This document shows positions 15,431 through 23,349 of a stretch of 64,000 nt of DNA, piece by piece. Position 1 is the first letter of the stretch. Every line of letters begins with the position of its first letter. The notes beneath the pieces are model-generated. The model made no database searches. It worked only from the letters and a program-made list of their open reading frames with translations, and was not told where the DNA came from. A program made the position numbers and the translations under genes. Origin of the DNA: Maribellus sediminis (lineage in GTDB: Bacteria > Bacteroidota > Bacteroidia > Bacteroidales > Prolixibacteraceae); assembly GCF_011799805.1 (NCBI RefSeq), contig NZ_WXUB01000003.1, forward strand, positions 558,001 to 622,000. Reading direction: 5' to 3'.

Positions 15431-16954
15431 TCATTCACTTTTTCCAAAATTAAAGGTTGCGCCAAAATAAATACTCAAAGAATTGGACAATGATGTGACA
15501 TTATTTTTTGGATTTCCCTGCAAAGCTCTGCCAGTCTCGGGATCAAACTCAACATAATCAGTTAGATTGATAAATTGTTGCTGATTTTTTTCTATCCCGA
15601 ACGAATATTGTAAACCCGCCATCAGATCCTGACCAAGCACGTGTGCTGTTAGTCCACCGGTGAAGTGGTACCGGTCGATTGTAAATCCCTTAACGGTTTT
15701 CGATTCAATGTATGGCGAATAGTTCAGATTTTTCCGGTAATTGAAATCGGTGCGGAAACCGGTCATTACCGTTAGATTTTCTTTTGCAATCCACCGATAA
15801 CCGATGGCTCCGTTAATAACAGGTTTTGCTCCCCAAACATAGGTCAGCCATTCTTTGTAAGCTTCTTTCAGCAGCGGATTATCATTTGCTATTTCGTATT
15901 TCTCATTCCCTTCTACCATTTTATAGGGATCCAATCCGAAAAAATACTCCAGAGTTAAAAACAGCGATTTGTCGTTGTTGTTTTGCCAGCTAAGTCCTGC
16001 AGCTATCGAAAGCGGATTTTTATAGTTTACATGCATGTCTTTTACCTCAGCAAAATCAGAAATAAGGTAATCGGTTACCGGTTCTCCGGTTTCAGGATTA
16101 GTGATGTTGCTCTGGCTCCTTTTACGCATCACACGCTTTCCATCGGCATAAGCATTAAATGATGGTGTGGTGATATTCAGACCATAGCTCATTTTGTCCG
16201 TTTTGTAGAGCAGTCCGAATTTCCACAAAAGCCTGTAATTGTTGAATTTCAGATATTCAATATTGGTAAATTTGGCTGTTTTAAAATTCGGGTCCGAATT
16301 TAAATTCTTTACAGGCGTTCCGGCTTCAATGTCCACCATGTATGAGTACCTTAATGTGCGTGTTGTAACAAACATACTAGTACCGAGAATCAGATTGGGA
16401 TTGATCTTGTATGAACCACCTGCACCAACCCAGTAGTCGCTAAAATCATTGTCGTACCGGTAATTGGCATTGTAACGTTCTTTTCCGGGAATATTTTCCA
16501 ACACGTCTTTTAAGTCGTCCACATTGTTGATATCTTCAACTTTAAAATTTTCGTTACTTAAAAAGGCTACTTCCAAATTCCATTTCTTGTTTTGCTGAGG
16601 TTGAAGCATGTAAGAAATAAATCTGGGAACCACAATAATCCGCATCGTATTCAGGTCTTTGCCATCTCCCCATACATTTGAAGCATTAAAAAGCTCGAGC
16701 GAGAACAAACTGGCATTAATGGTTAATTTCGATTCGTCGATTTCGCCAATACCGGCAGGGTTATAATAAATTGCCGCCGGCCCGGCACCTCCGCCAACAA
16801 CAGCACCCGAAAGCAGTGACGACTCTTCGTTAAAGTTGCGCGACCAGTAATTACTTGACTGTGCAATTACCGAAAACGAACAAAAAAGCAAAAGGCAGCA
16901 TAATACCGGAAATATTATTTTTTTGGGAAGGGTGCTAATTGTTACAAAATTCAT
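15431..16954 (-). CDS. FadL/OmpP1-like outer-membrane transporter
   Basis: 507 aa from ATG at 16954 (a TTG four codons earlier is possible but less likely). The signal peptide ends around FCSFSVIAQS. The mature protein starts with SGAVVGGGAGPAAIYYNPAG, the N-terminal hatch signature of the FadL/toluene-transport family (GxxGPAAxYYNPA), and ends in SIYFGATFNFGKSE. Family members move hydrophobic compounds across the outer membrane; the substrate here is unknown. It is followed by the DUF3575-like barrel gene in the same direction. Confidence 0.8.
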   Translation of the reverse strand: MNFVTISTLPKKIIFPVLCCLLLFCSFSVIAQSSNYWSRNFNEESSLLSGAVVGGGAGPAAIYYNPAGIGEIDESKLTINASLFSLELFNASNVWGDGKDLNTMRIIVVPRFISYMLQPQQNKKWNLEVAFLSNENFKVEDINNVDDLKDVLENIPGKERYNANYRYDNDFSDYWVGAGGSYKINPNLILGTSMFVTTRTLRYSYMVDIEAGTPVKNLNSDPNFKTAKFTNIEYLKFNNYRLLWKFGLLYKTDKMSYGLNITTPSFNAYADGKRVMRKRSQSNITNPETGEPVTDYLISDFAEVKDMHVNYKNPLSIAAGLSWQNNNDKSLFLTLEYFFGLDPYKMVEGNEKYEIANDNPLLKEAYKEWLTYVWGAKPVINGAIGYRWIAKENLTVMTGFRTDFNYRKNLNYSPYIESKTVKGFTIDRYHFTGGLTAHVLGQDLMAGLQYSFGIEKNQQQFINLTDYVEFDPETGRALQGNPKNNVTSLSNSLSIYFGATFNFGKSE

Positions 16955-17028
16955 ATTGCAGATCAAGAGGTGAATTCGGTTTAAAAGGTAGTAATTATCT
17001 GCTGATTATTGAAATTGTATAAATGAAG

Positions 17029-17054
17029 AAAGGGCAGTTCAACAACTGCCCTTT
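17029..17054. terminator. Terminator-like hairpin
   Basis: AAAGGGCAGTT and AACTGCCCTTTT form a strong stem with a short loop in the gap between the sulfatase operon (end 17918) and the FadL-like gene. It is A-rich on one side and T-rich on the other, so it can act in both directions. A second perfect hairpin without a T-run (CATCGTGC-TGAAC-GCACGATG, 17079-17099) lies 25 bases further right. Confidence 0.7.
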
Positions 17055-17525
17055 TACTAATGTTAACCCCCAAACACACATCGTGCTGAACGCACGATGG
17101 TACAAAGGAATAAAAATGTTCTGAACTATCAAAGAATTAGAAGAAATAATTTATTAAAACACATAGATATTTTGACACAAATTTCCAACAACAAAATCAC
17201 AAAAAAACAACCTTTTTTAGTAGTACATGCAAAATTAAACAATCGTGATTAAAACAAACCACAACTGGTATCTTTTTGCTATTTTATTGTCCTTTTTTTA
17301 CCTATATGACATCGATTAAATTGTCTGATTTTAACACAAAGCCCCGATAAAAATTTTGAATATTTTACCTTCAAATTTCAAAATACAACCTGACTATCAG
17401 ACAGTACTTGTAATATGTCGGATTAAATTTTGAACCATTGCTTAATGATCTTTTGGAAGAATTCCTGATGATTTTTTGCGACTGCTATTACCCGTTAAAT
17501 TTCCGTCATCCCGATTAGTGGGATA

Positions 17526-17840
17526 CTACCCTTTACCAGCTTTCCTGGCGTCATCTGTCCCGTCTTTATCAGCGTCAACAATGGTATCGTGAGCCATGTA
17601 TTCCGGATTATCACCGGCTTGCGAAAGTTAATCGATCATTCCAGTACCAGCTCCCAAACTTCCAAATAGTTACTTTCGAATTTTCTAAACCGGGAACAGA
17701 TATATTTGTAATTCTTTTTTCCAGTGACATTTCAGAAGACTCTCCAACTGCTGAGCCTGTTCCTCAACCGTATAATCTATACTTCGGTGAAGATTTGTAG
17801 TTCTATAAGCGGCCAGTTTTGTTGCTTCAGGCGCTATTTA
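17526..17840 (-). pseudogene. Decayed gene remnant
   Basis: Three short minus-strand stretches in different frames look like real protein sequence in tandem. They are EATKLAAYRTTNLHRSIDY (near 17840-17780), ITNISVPGLENSKVTIWKFG (near 17700-17640) and AGDNPEYMAHDTIVDADKDG ending in a stop at 17526. Stops and frame changes separate them, and no intact ORF spans them. This suggests the C-terminal part of a lost gene; the family is not recognised. The rest of the 950-base gap (about 17100-17525 and 17841-17917) shows nothing further. Confidence 0.3.
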
Positions 17841-17917
17841 GTAACTGTGGAAGGTGTCAATTAGACCATACTCGTCTTAAAATCCCACATGCAGGCTCGG
17901 ACGACAATTCGTTCGAG

Positions 17918-19312
17918 TCACCTTTCACGGTATTTGGGATTTAACTGATCAGGAACGGGTGCCTGAACGGCCTCTCTCCAGCTATTTAGCTTCTGTAATA
18001 ATTCTTCAGCTTTTGCCTTGTTGGTTTCGGCCATGTTGTTCTTTTCCTGAATATCATTTTCCAGGTTATAAAGTTCCAGATCGTTGTTTTCGAAATACTG
18101 GATCAGTTTCCATTTGCCATCCCTGATCGCTGATCCGGGTCGCGTTCGGAAAAGCGGATCCTGTGTTTCGTCATTCCCTCCTTCCAGGTAAATCGGAAAA
18201 TGCCAAAATAGTTCTCTTTGGAGATCTGTACCATGAAAAATTACAGGAAGCAAGCTTGTACCATCCAGTATTTTATCTGCCGGTTTTTCAATTCCGGCAA
18301 CTTCAAGAATGGTGGGGTAAAAATCAAGATTGGAAACCGGTACTTCAGATGATCCTGCATCAATCTTTCCTTTCCAACTGGCAAACATCGGAACGCGTAT
18401 TCCTCCCTCGTAATAAGATCCTTTTCCGGCTCTGAGCGGCCACTGTTTGGTTATTCTGAAAACACCTCCGTTATCCGAAGTAAACAGAATAAACGTGTTT
18501 TCAAGACTACCTTTCTCAGCGAGCTTTTGCAACAACCTTCCGATCTGGGTATCCAGATTTTCAACCAAGGTGGCATAAGCACTGTTTTGCTGCCCGTTCC
18601 AGGGAGCTTTTGCGTCGTATTTAGGCTTTAACTCCTTTACCGGATGAATTGGCGTATGCACAGCATAAGGCGCGTAATACAGAAAGAAAGGCCGATTGTG
18701 CAAGGTATCTACAAACTGAAGAACTTCGTCCATTATACGGTTGGTCAGGTATTCATCATCCGACTTTGCGGTAATCGAGGGTACATTTTTATAAGGCGGA
18801 TAATAGCTTCCCGGATTTCCGGCATGGCTACCACCAATATTTTGCTGAAATCCGAAATCCAGTGGATTATCGGACAAATGCCATTTGCCGGCATGGCAGG
18901 TAGAGTAACCGGCTTCTGTTAGCACCTGCGGCAACAATAAATTATCTTCAGAAATGTACTCGTTGTTGGTTACAGGAATGAGCTTTCGATCGCTTGCTTT
19001 CCCCCGTTCTGAAGATTCTACTGTATAAATGCCGTGCCGGGGCGTCCATTGTCCGCTCATCATGCAAGCGCGACTGGGCGCACAATTCGATGCCCCGGCA
19101 TAAGCATTTGTAAATACCATTCCTTCGGCAGCCATTTTATCAATATTCGGGGTTTCGTAATAGTTCGATCCCATAAATCCAACATCACGCCACCCCATAT
19201 CATCAACATTGATAATCAGAATATTCGGACGTTGTTCTGTCTTTTTACCAGCTTCACTTTTACAGCCGAAAAACAAAACGAAACTTACCGAAATAATTAA
19301 TGCTGCCTTCAT
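17918..19312 (-). CDS. S1-family sulfatase, lipoprotein
   Basis: 464 aa. It is predicted to hydrolyse sulfate esters, probably of algal or host polysaccharides. The signature CAPSRACMMSG (about residues 78-88) gives the cysteine that becomes formylglycine, and NVDDMGWRDVG near the N-terminus provides metal-binding aspartates. The signal ends FFGCKSEAG, a lipobox, so it is anchored in the periplasm or at the surface. It ends with the usual sulfatase C-terminal region (DLELYNLENDIQEKNN). Third gene of a three-sulfatase operon, 41 bases after the previous one. The maturase needed for formylglycine is not in the window. Confidence 0.9.
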   Translation of the reverse strand: MKAALIISVSFVLFFGCKSEAGKKTEQRPNILIINVDDMGWRDVGFMGSNYYETPNIDKMAAEGMVFTNAYAGASNCAPSRACMMSGQWTPRHGIYTVESSERGKASDRKLIPVTNNEYISEDNLLLPQVLTEAGYSTCHAGKWHLSDNPLDFGFQQNIGGSHAGNPGSYYPPYKNVPSITAKSDDEYLTNRIMDEVLQFVDTLHNRPFFLYYAPYAVHTPIHPVKELKPKYDAKAPWNGQQNSAYATLVENLDTQIGRLLQKLAEKGSLENTFILFTSDNGGVFRITKQWPLRAGKGSYYEGGIRVPMFASWKGKIDAGSSEVPVSNLDFYPTILEVAGIEKPADKILDGTSLLPVIFHGTDLQRELFWHFPIYLEGGNDETQDPLFRTRPGSAIRDGKWKLIQYFENNDLELYNLENDIQEKNNMAETNKAKAEELLQKLNSWREAVQAPVPDQLNPKYRER

Positions 19313-19353
19313 ATCGAAATTGAGTTTATTACTGTCTTTATGATCAACCAGGC

Positions 19354-20772
19354 CTACTCATCAAGCGGCTTATTGTTTTTAATGGCCTCTGTAGCAGCAT
19401 CGGCCATTGCCATAATGGTTTTAACCACATCGGCATGCTCACCGGCAACATTTTCTTTTTCTCCCGGATCTTTATCCATATCGTATAAATTAGGAGTTTC
19501 CAGGTTACCCGTCCAGTGCTTTCCGGGAAGGATCAGCTTCCAGTTTTGGTAACGCACACTCATTAGTCTTCCGGTAGCCGTAAAACCATAAATGGCTTTG
19601 TGCGGCGATTTCACTCCTTCTTTACCTTCCATCAGCGGGAGAATATCTTTTCCATCGATCACGCGATCGGTAGGAATTTCGGCACCTGCAATCTCGGCAA
19701 AAGTGGTAAAGAGGTCCATGGCTGCAATCTGCTCGCTACACTCGGTTTGTGCAGGAATATGCCCCGGCCATTTCATAATGCACGAAACACGGATGCCACC
19801 TTCATATCGTTCCTGGTATTTTCCTTCGCGTAAAAGGTGTTCGCGGTTTTCATCGGTAAAACCAAATTTTCCATAGCAATTCTCCAGTTCCTCGTCGCGG
19901 TGAACCAGTGGTCCATTATCAGAAGTAAATACAATAATGGTATTGTCTTCAATTTTGAGACGTTTTAAGGTATTTAATATGATTCCTACCGATCGGTCGA
20001 GGTATTCCACTGCGTCGCCGTACGCTGCAGCTTTGCTTTGCCCTTCGAATCCTTTTGGAACAAACCAGGGCGTGTGCGTTTCTATATTGGCATATTGCAG
20101 GTAAAAAGGCTCATTTGCAGTTGCCGCACGGTAAATGAACTTACAGGCCTCGCGGGTAAATAGTGCAGGCAATTCCGCCAGATCGTTGTTATCGCAACGC
20201 TTAATTACTTGTGCCTGCTCTATCAGCGGAATCTGAGGATCGCTGATTCCGTTGGGGCGCCAGCCTGAATTACCGATGCGCTCAGGACCATGATCGTTCG
20301 GATAAGGAATGCCCAAAAACTCATCGAAACCATGAACACAAGGCAGGTATTGCGGCAGGTGTCCGAGGTGCCATTTTCCATACAAACCGGTGGTGTAACC
20401 TTGCTCTTTAAGGAGTTCAGCAATAGAAACTTCCAGCTCATCTTCGAGCCCGTGTTTTGAGTGTGGAAACAGCACATACAAACCGGTTCCGTTATTCACA
20501 CGCGGTGCATACCTACCAGTTATTGTTGCTGCACGCGATGGTGTACATGTTCCATGTGGAGCATAAAAGTTGGTAAATTTCATGCCTTCCTCCGCCATTT
20601 TATCAAGATTTGGCGTGTTGATGTCTTTCGAACCAAAACAACTGAGATCGTCGTAACCCACATCGTCGGCAATAATGTGAATAATGTTGGGTTTCTTCAC
20701 CTCCTGTGCTTCAATCTGAAAAACGGTTACGACCAAAAGGGCAGTAAAAATTGTTGTAATTACTTTCATCAT
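19354..20772 (-). CDS. S1-family sulfatase, secreted
   Basis: 472 aa with a signal peptide (cleavage near FQIEAQE). The formylglycine signature is CTPSRAATITGRY; HIIADDVGYDDLSCFG holds the calcium-binding aspartates, and FTSDNGPL is the second conserved sulfatase block. It differs clearly in sequence from its two neighbours (KHGLEDELEVSIAELLKEQG region), which suggests a different sulfated position or sugar. Middle gene of the operon, 25 bases after the first. Substrate not predictable from sequence alone. Confidence 0.9.
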   Translation of the reverse strand: MMKVITTIFTALLVVTVFQIEAQEVKKPNIIHIIADDVGYDDLSCFGSKDINTPNLDKMAEEGMKFTNFYAPHGTCTPSRAATITGRYAPRVNNGTGLYVLFPHSKHGLEDELEVSIAELLKEQGYTTGLYGKWHLGHLPQYLPCVHGFDEFLGIPYPNDHGPERIGNSGWRPNGISDPQIPLIEQAQVIKRCDNNDLAELPALFTREACKFIYRAATANEPFYLQYANIETHTPWFVPKGFEGQSKAAAYGDAVEYLDRSVGIILNTLKRLKIEDNTIIVFTSDNGPLVHRDEELENCYGKFGFTDENREHLLREGKYQERYEGGIRVSCIMKWPGHIPAQTECSEQIAAMDLFTTFAEIAGAEIPTDRVIDGKDILPLMEGKEGVKSPHKAIYGFTATGRLMSVRYQNWKLILPGKHWTGNLETPNLYDMDKDPGEKENVAGEHADVVKTIMAMADAATEAIKNNKPLDE

Positions 20773-20797
20773 AATTCTTTGCTTTGTAGCTAATATT

Positions 20798-22369
20798 TTA
20801 ATTTTCTGAGTCTATTTTATCGCCAAGAGCTTCTATTTTAAAACGGTCCAACGCGGCAGTTTCATGTTCCTTCACCATGATCGCTTCCATTTCCTTAACG
20901 ATTTCTGGGTATTCTGCAGCCACATCGTTCTGCTCCTGAATATCATTCTCGAGGTCGTACAGTTCAATATTAAGATTGCCTTTTTTAATGTCTTTTCTGA
21001 TTCCTTTCCAATTTCCCATGCGAACAGCTTGCTGGCCGCCATATTCAGGGTATTCCCAGTAGAGGTAGGGATGTTCGGGTTGTTCGTTTCCAGTCAATTC
21101 AGGAAGAAAACTAATTCCATCAGTATCTTCTGGAGTCTGAACACCTGCAACTTCAGCCAGAGTTGGCATTACATCCCAAAAAGCAGAAATGTGACCGGAG
21201 CTTGATCCTGCCTTGATTTTTGCCGGCCACGAAGCGATCATGGGTACGCGAAAACCGGCTTCGTGTACAAAACCTTTTCCCCAGCCGTACTCACTTTTAA
21301 ACGGGCCGCCACTATCGAACCAGGGCGAATCGGTTCCGCCATTGTAGGTCGGGCCGTTATCCGACGTAAAAATAATGAGCGTATTCTCGTAAATTCCCAG
21401 TTCCTTTAATTTTTGCACCAGCTTCCCCACATTTTCATCGAGGTAAGAAACCATTGCGGCATAGCTTGCATGCGGGTAACGCGCCGGGAAATAACCTTTA
21501 TCACCAAGGTAAGGCTCCTCTGTTCCAAACTTTTCTACATAGTAATCGACCCAACGTTTTGGCGCCTGCAGAGGAGCATGCGGAATCGGACTGGCCCAAT
21601 ACGCAAAAAACGGATTATTGCGGTTGCTTTCTACAAAATCCATTAACTCCGAAAACATAACATCGGGCGAATACGACTGAAGCGTGTAATCGGAATAACT
21701 GATTTCGTCATACGGATCGGCATCTTTCGGGAGTTTTGTATTGGGAGCAACCGTGTCGTTACCCAGTAAAAGTTTATGCCCGTTTTGCCACAGGTGCACC
21801 GGGTAGTAGGTATGCGCCTGGCGCTGACAATTGTAACCGGTAAAAAAATCGAAGCCCATTTTAGTTGGTATGCTGTTGGTATGTGGCGCTCCGAGCCCCC
21901 ACTTCCCAACCATTCCGGTGGTGTAGCCGGCTTTTTTCAACATGCTGGCAATGGTTTCGGTGCCTTCCGCCAATGGTCGTTGTCCTTCGAGAGTTGAGTC
22001 GGCTAATTGAGCGCGATAATTCCAGACATCGCCACGTGAGTTCCATTCGTCGTTTCCTCTAATCTGCGCGTGACCGGGATGTTTGCCCGTCATTAGCATG
22101 CAACGCGATGGTGCACAAACCGGAGCTCCCGAATAGTGCTGGCTGAAAACCATTCCTTCGGCCGCCAGCTTATCAATGTTGGGTGTTTCAATGTGTTCCT
22201 GACCGTAACATCCCAAATCGCCGTAGCCAAGGTCGTCGGCCAGTATGTAAATAATGTTGGGTTTTGCTGAGGCTGTATCATTCTGTTGGTTTTTAACAGA
22301 ACAGGCATTTAATAAAAATGCAGGTACGATAAGCAACAACGACATTCTTCCTAAACAAAAGTTCTTCAT
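20798..22369 (-). CDS. S1-family sulfatase, arylsulfatase A-like lipoprotein
   Basis: 523 aa. Lipoprotein signal (FLLNACSVKN). Formylglycine signature CAPSRCMLMTGKHPGHA followed by QIRGN, as in arylsulfatase A-like bacterial enzymes; ILADDLGYGDLGCYGQ supplies metal ligands and FTSDNGPTYNGG the second conserved block. First gene of the sulfatase operon, so the promoter should lie between 22370 and 22608. No SusC/SusD or glycoside hydrolase gene lies in the window, so this is not a complete polysaccharide locus here. Confidence 0.9.
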   Translation of the reverse strand: MKNFCLGRMSLLLIVPAFLLNACSVKNQQNDTASAKPNIIYILADDLGYGDLGCYGQEHIETPNIDKLAAEGMVFSQHYSGAPVCAPSRCMLMTGKHPGHAQIRGNDEWNSRGDVWNYRAQLADSTLEGQRPLAEGTETIASMLKKAGYTTGMVGKWGLGAPHTNSIPTKMGFDFFTGYNCQRQAHTYYPVHLWQNGHKLLLGNDTVAPNTKLPKDADPYDEISYSDYTLQSYSPDVMFSELMDFVESNRNNPFFAYWASPIPHAPLQAPKRWVDYYVEKFGTEEPYLGDKGYFPARYPHASYAAMVSYLDENVGKLVQKLKELGIYENTLIIFTSDNGPTYNGGTDSPWFDSGGPFKSEYGWGKGFVHEAGFRVPMIASWPAKIKAGSSSGHISAFWDVMPTLAEVAGVQTPEDTDGISFLPELTGNEQPEHPYLYWEYPEYGGQQAVRMGNWKGIRKDIKKGNLNIELYDLENDIQEQNDVAAEYPEIVKEMEAIMVKEHETAALDRFKIEALGDKIDSEN

Positions 22370-22608
22370 AAGACTATTTTTTATGGTTTAAGTAGTGTAT
22401 TGAAACCTTGTATTGTTTTTAAAAAAATACAGAAGTTGTGCAAAGTAATATACTTTTTTCACTTTCTGAAGTGATTTTATCAATAATGTGATTGTCCTAT
22501 TTACTTTTAATCGAAATGCTCCATTATCCGAATGTATCGGATTACCGAGACTTATTCGAAGTAATGCTAGAGATTTGTAATAATTGAATGAGTTAGATAG
22601 AGGAGAAA

Positions 22609-22632
22609 TAAAAAAAGGAAGCCGAAACTTCC
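22609..22632 (-). terminator. Terminator of the 35-aa gene
   Basis: On the minus strand GGAAG-TTTCGG-CTTCC is followed by a run of seven T. It begins seven bases after the stop of the small ORF at 22639-22746. Confidence 0.75.
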
Positions 22633-22638
22633 TTCTGT

Positions 22639-22746
22639 TTATTTTAGTGAATTTATAAGTGCTGCAATCGCTACTATCATCTTCACCAATGCGTCGATTA
22701 TTCGCCAAATCCAACGCAAAATTGCTTCATAGTTTGCACTCTTCAC
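22639..22746 (-). CDS. Small hydrophobic protein, 35 aa
   Basis: A 35-codon ORF starting at GTG (22746), six bases after a perfect AAAGGAGGTA ribosome-binding site (22751-22760), and ending just before a strong terminator. The product reads MKSANYEAILRWIWRIIDAL in its first 20 residues, then a hydrophobic helix VKMIVAIAALINS ending in a lysine. It is a single amphipathic or membrane helix with charged ends. I do not recognise the family; such peptides are seen as small membrane regulators or type I toxins. A possible small RNA lies divergently upstream. Its start signal and terminator make it much more convincing than length alone would. Confidence 0.6.
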   Translation of the reverse strand: MKSANYEAILRWIWRIIDALVKMIVAIAALINSLK

Positions 22747-22787
22747 ATATTACCTCCTTTCTGCAATGAGAAGCAACGTCAGAAAAA

Positions 22788-22819
22788 TTTGCGGAATTGG
22801 ATTTGTTAGTATAAATTTG
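22788..22819 (+). promoter_or_regulatory. Bacteroidota-type promoter
   Basis: TTTG (22788-22791) and TAAATTTG (22812-22819), 20 bases apart, match the Bacteroidota -33/-7 consensus with no mismatch. A terminator follows about 55 bases later, which suggests a short non-coding transcript. Confidence 0.5.
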
Positions 22820-22825
22820 AACTGT

Positions 22826-22900
22826 CTAAGAACAAAATCCGAACAAATCACGAACATTGCTTCGGTTAAAATTACAGACTCCGCAGGTGTCTGTTTTTTT
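22826..22900 (+). ncRNA. Candidate small RNA
   Basis: Predicted from a consensus promoter (22788-22819) and a factor-independent terminator at 22874-22900 (ACAGAC...GTCTGT followed by seven T). The transcript would be about 75 nt. It does not overlap the 35-aa ORF but could be antisense to that gene's 5' leader if its transcript starts further right. An 84-codon ORF across this region lacks a ribosome-binding site and reads through the terminator, so I prefer a non-coding RNA. Confidence 0.35.
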
Positions 22901-23349
22901 ATGTTTACTGTAAAATTACCACCAAAAACAGTTATCTCTATTTTTTTATCAGGTAAAATAATTGAAAGTTATCAACTTTGTTTAGATATATCATTGTATA
23001 TCAATACTTATCGTATTTGATAGATCAAAAACGTTTATCTTAGTTTACCTGTTATAATCCTGATACTTTCACATCGATTATCGTAATTCATCTTTATTTT
23101 TTTGATAAAAACCTAAAAAATCAAATAACACTTGATTTTTGGAATCCTTGCTGATGCTTTGAGAAAAAGCAAAATAAAATTCATGACAATAGGGTATGAC
23201 AAAAATGGCCACTGGTAATCAGCGAGCTCTTTAGTTTCAAACGACTTTGGATGTGTTCGATTTTCAGAAGTATGAAATCCTGTCAAACAAATCCAAAGGT
23301 TTGGCGGAGCTTTGCCGACCACCGATGACGACCACCACATTTTCTGATA
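22901..23349. other. AT-rich intergenic region without a recognised gene
   Basis: About 450 bases between the small-RNA terminator and the DUF5916 gene. Apart from a 75-codon minus-strand ORF at 23113-23340 with no recognisable domain, no signal sequence and no ribosome-binding site, I see nothing in it. Confidence 0.4.

Noticed and set aside
22766-23020. 84-codon plus-strand ORF MRSNVRKICGIGF...
   Set aside because: It passes through a clear T-run terminator and starts upstream of a consensus promoter; a small RNA explains the region better.
23113-23340. 75-codon minus-strand ORF
   Set aside because: No domain, signal sequence or ribosome-binding site, and residue use is unlike the neighbouring proteins.
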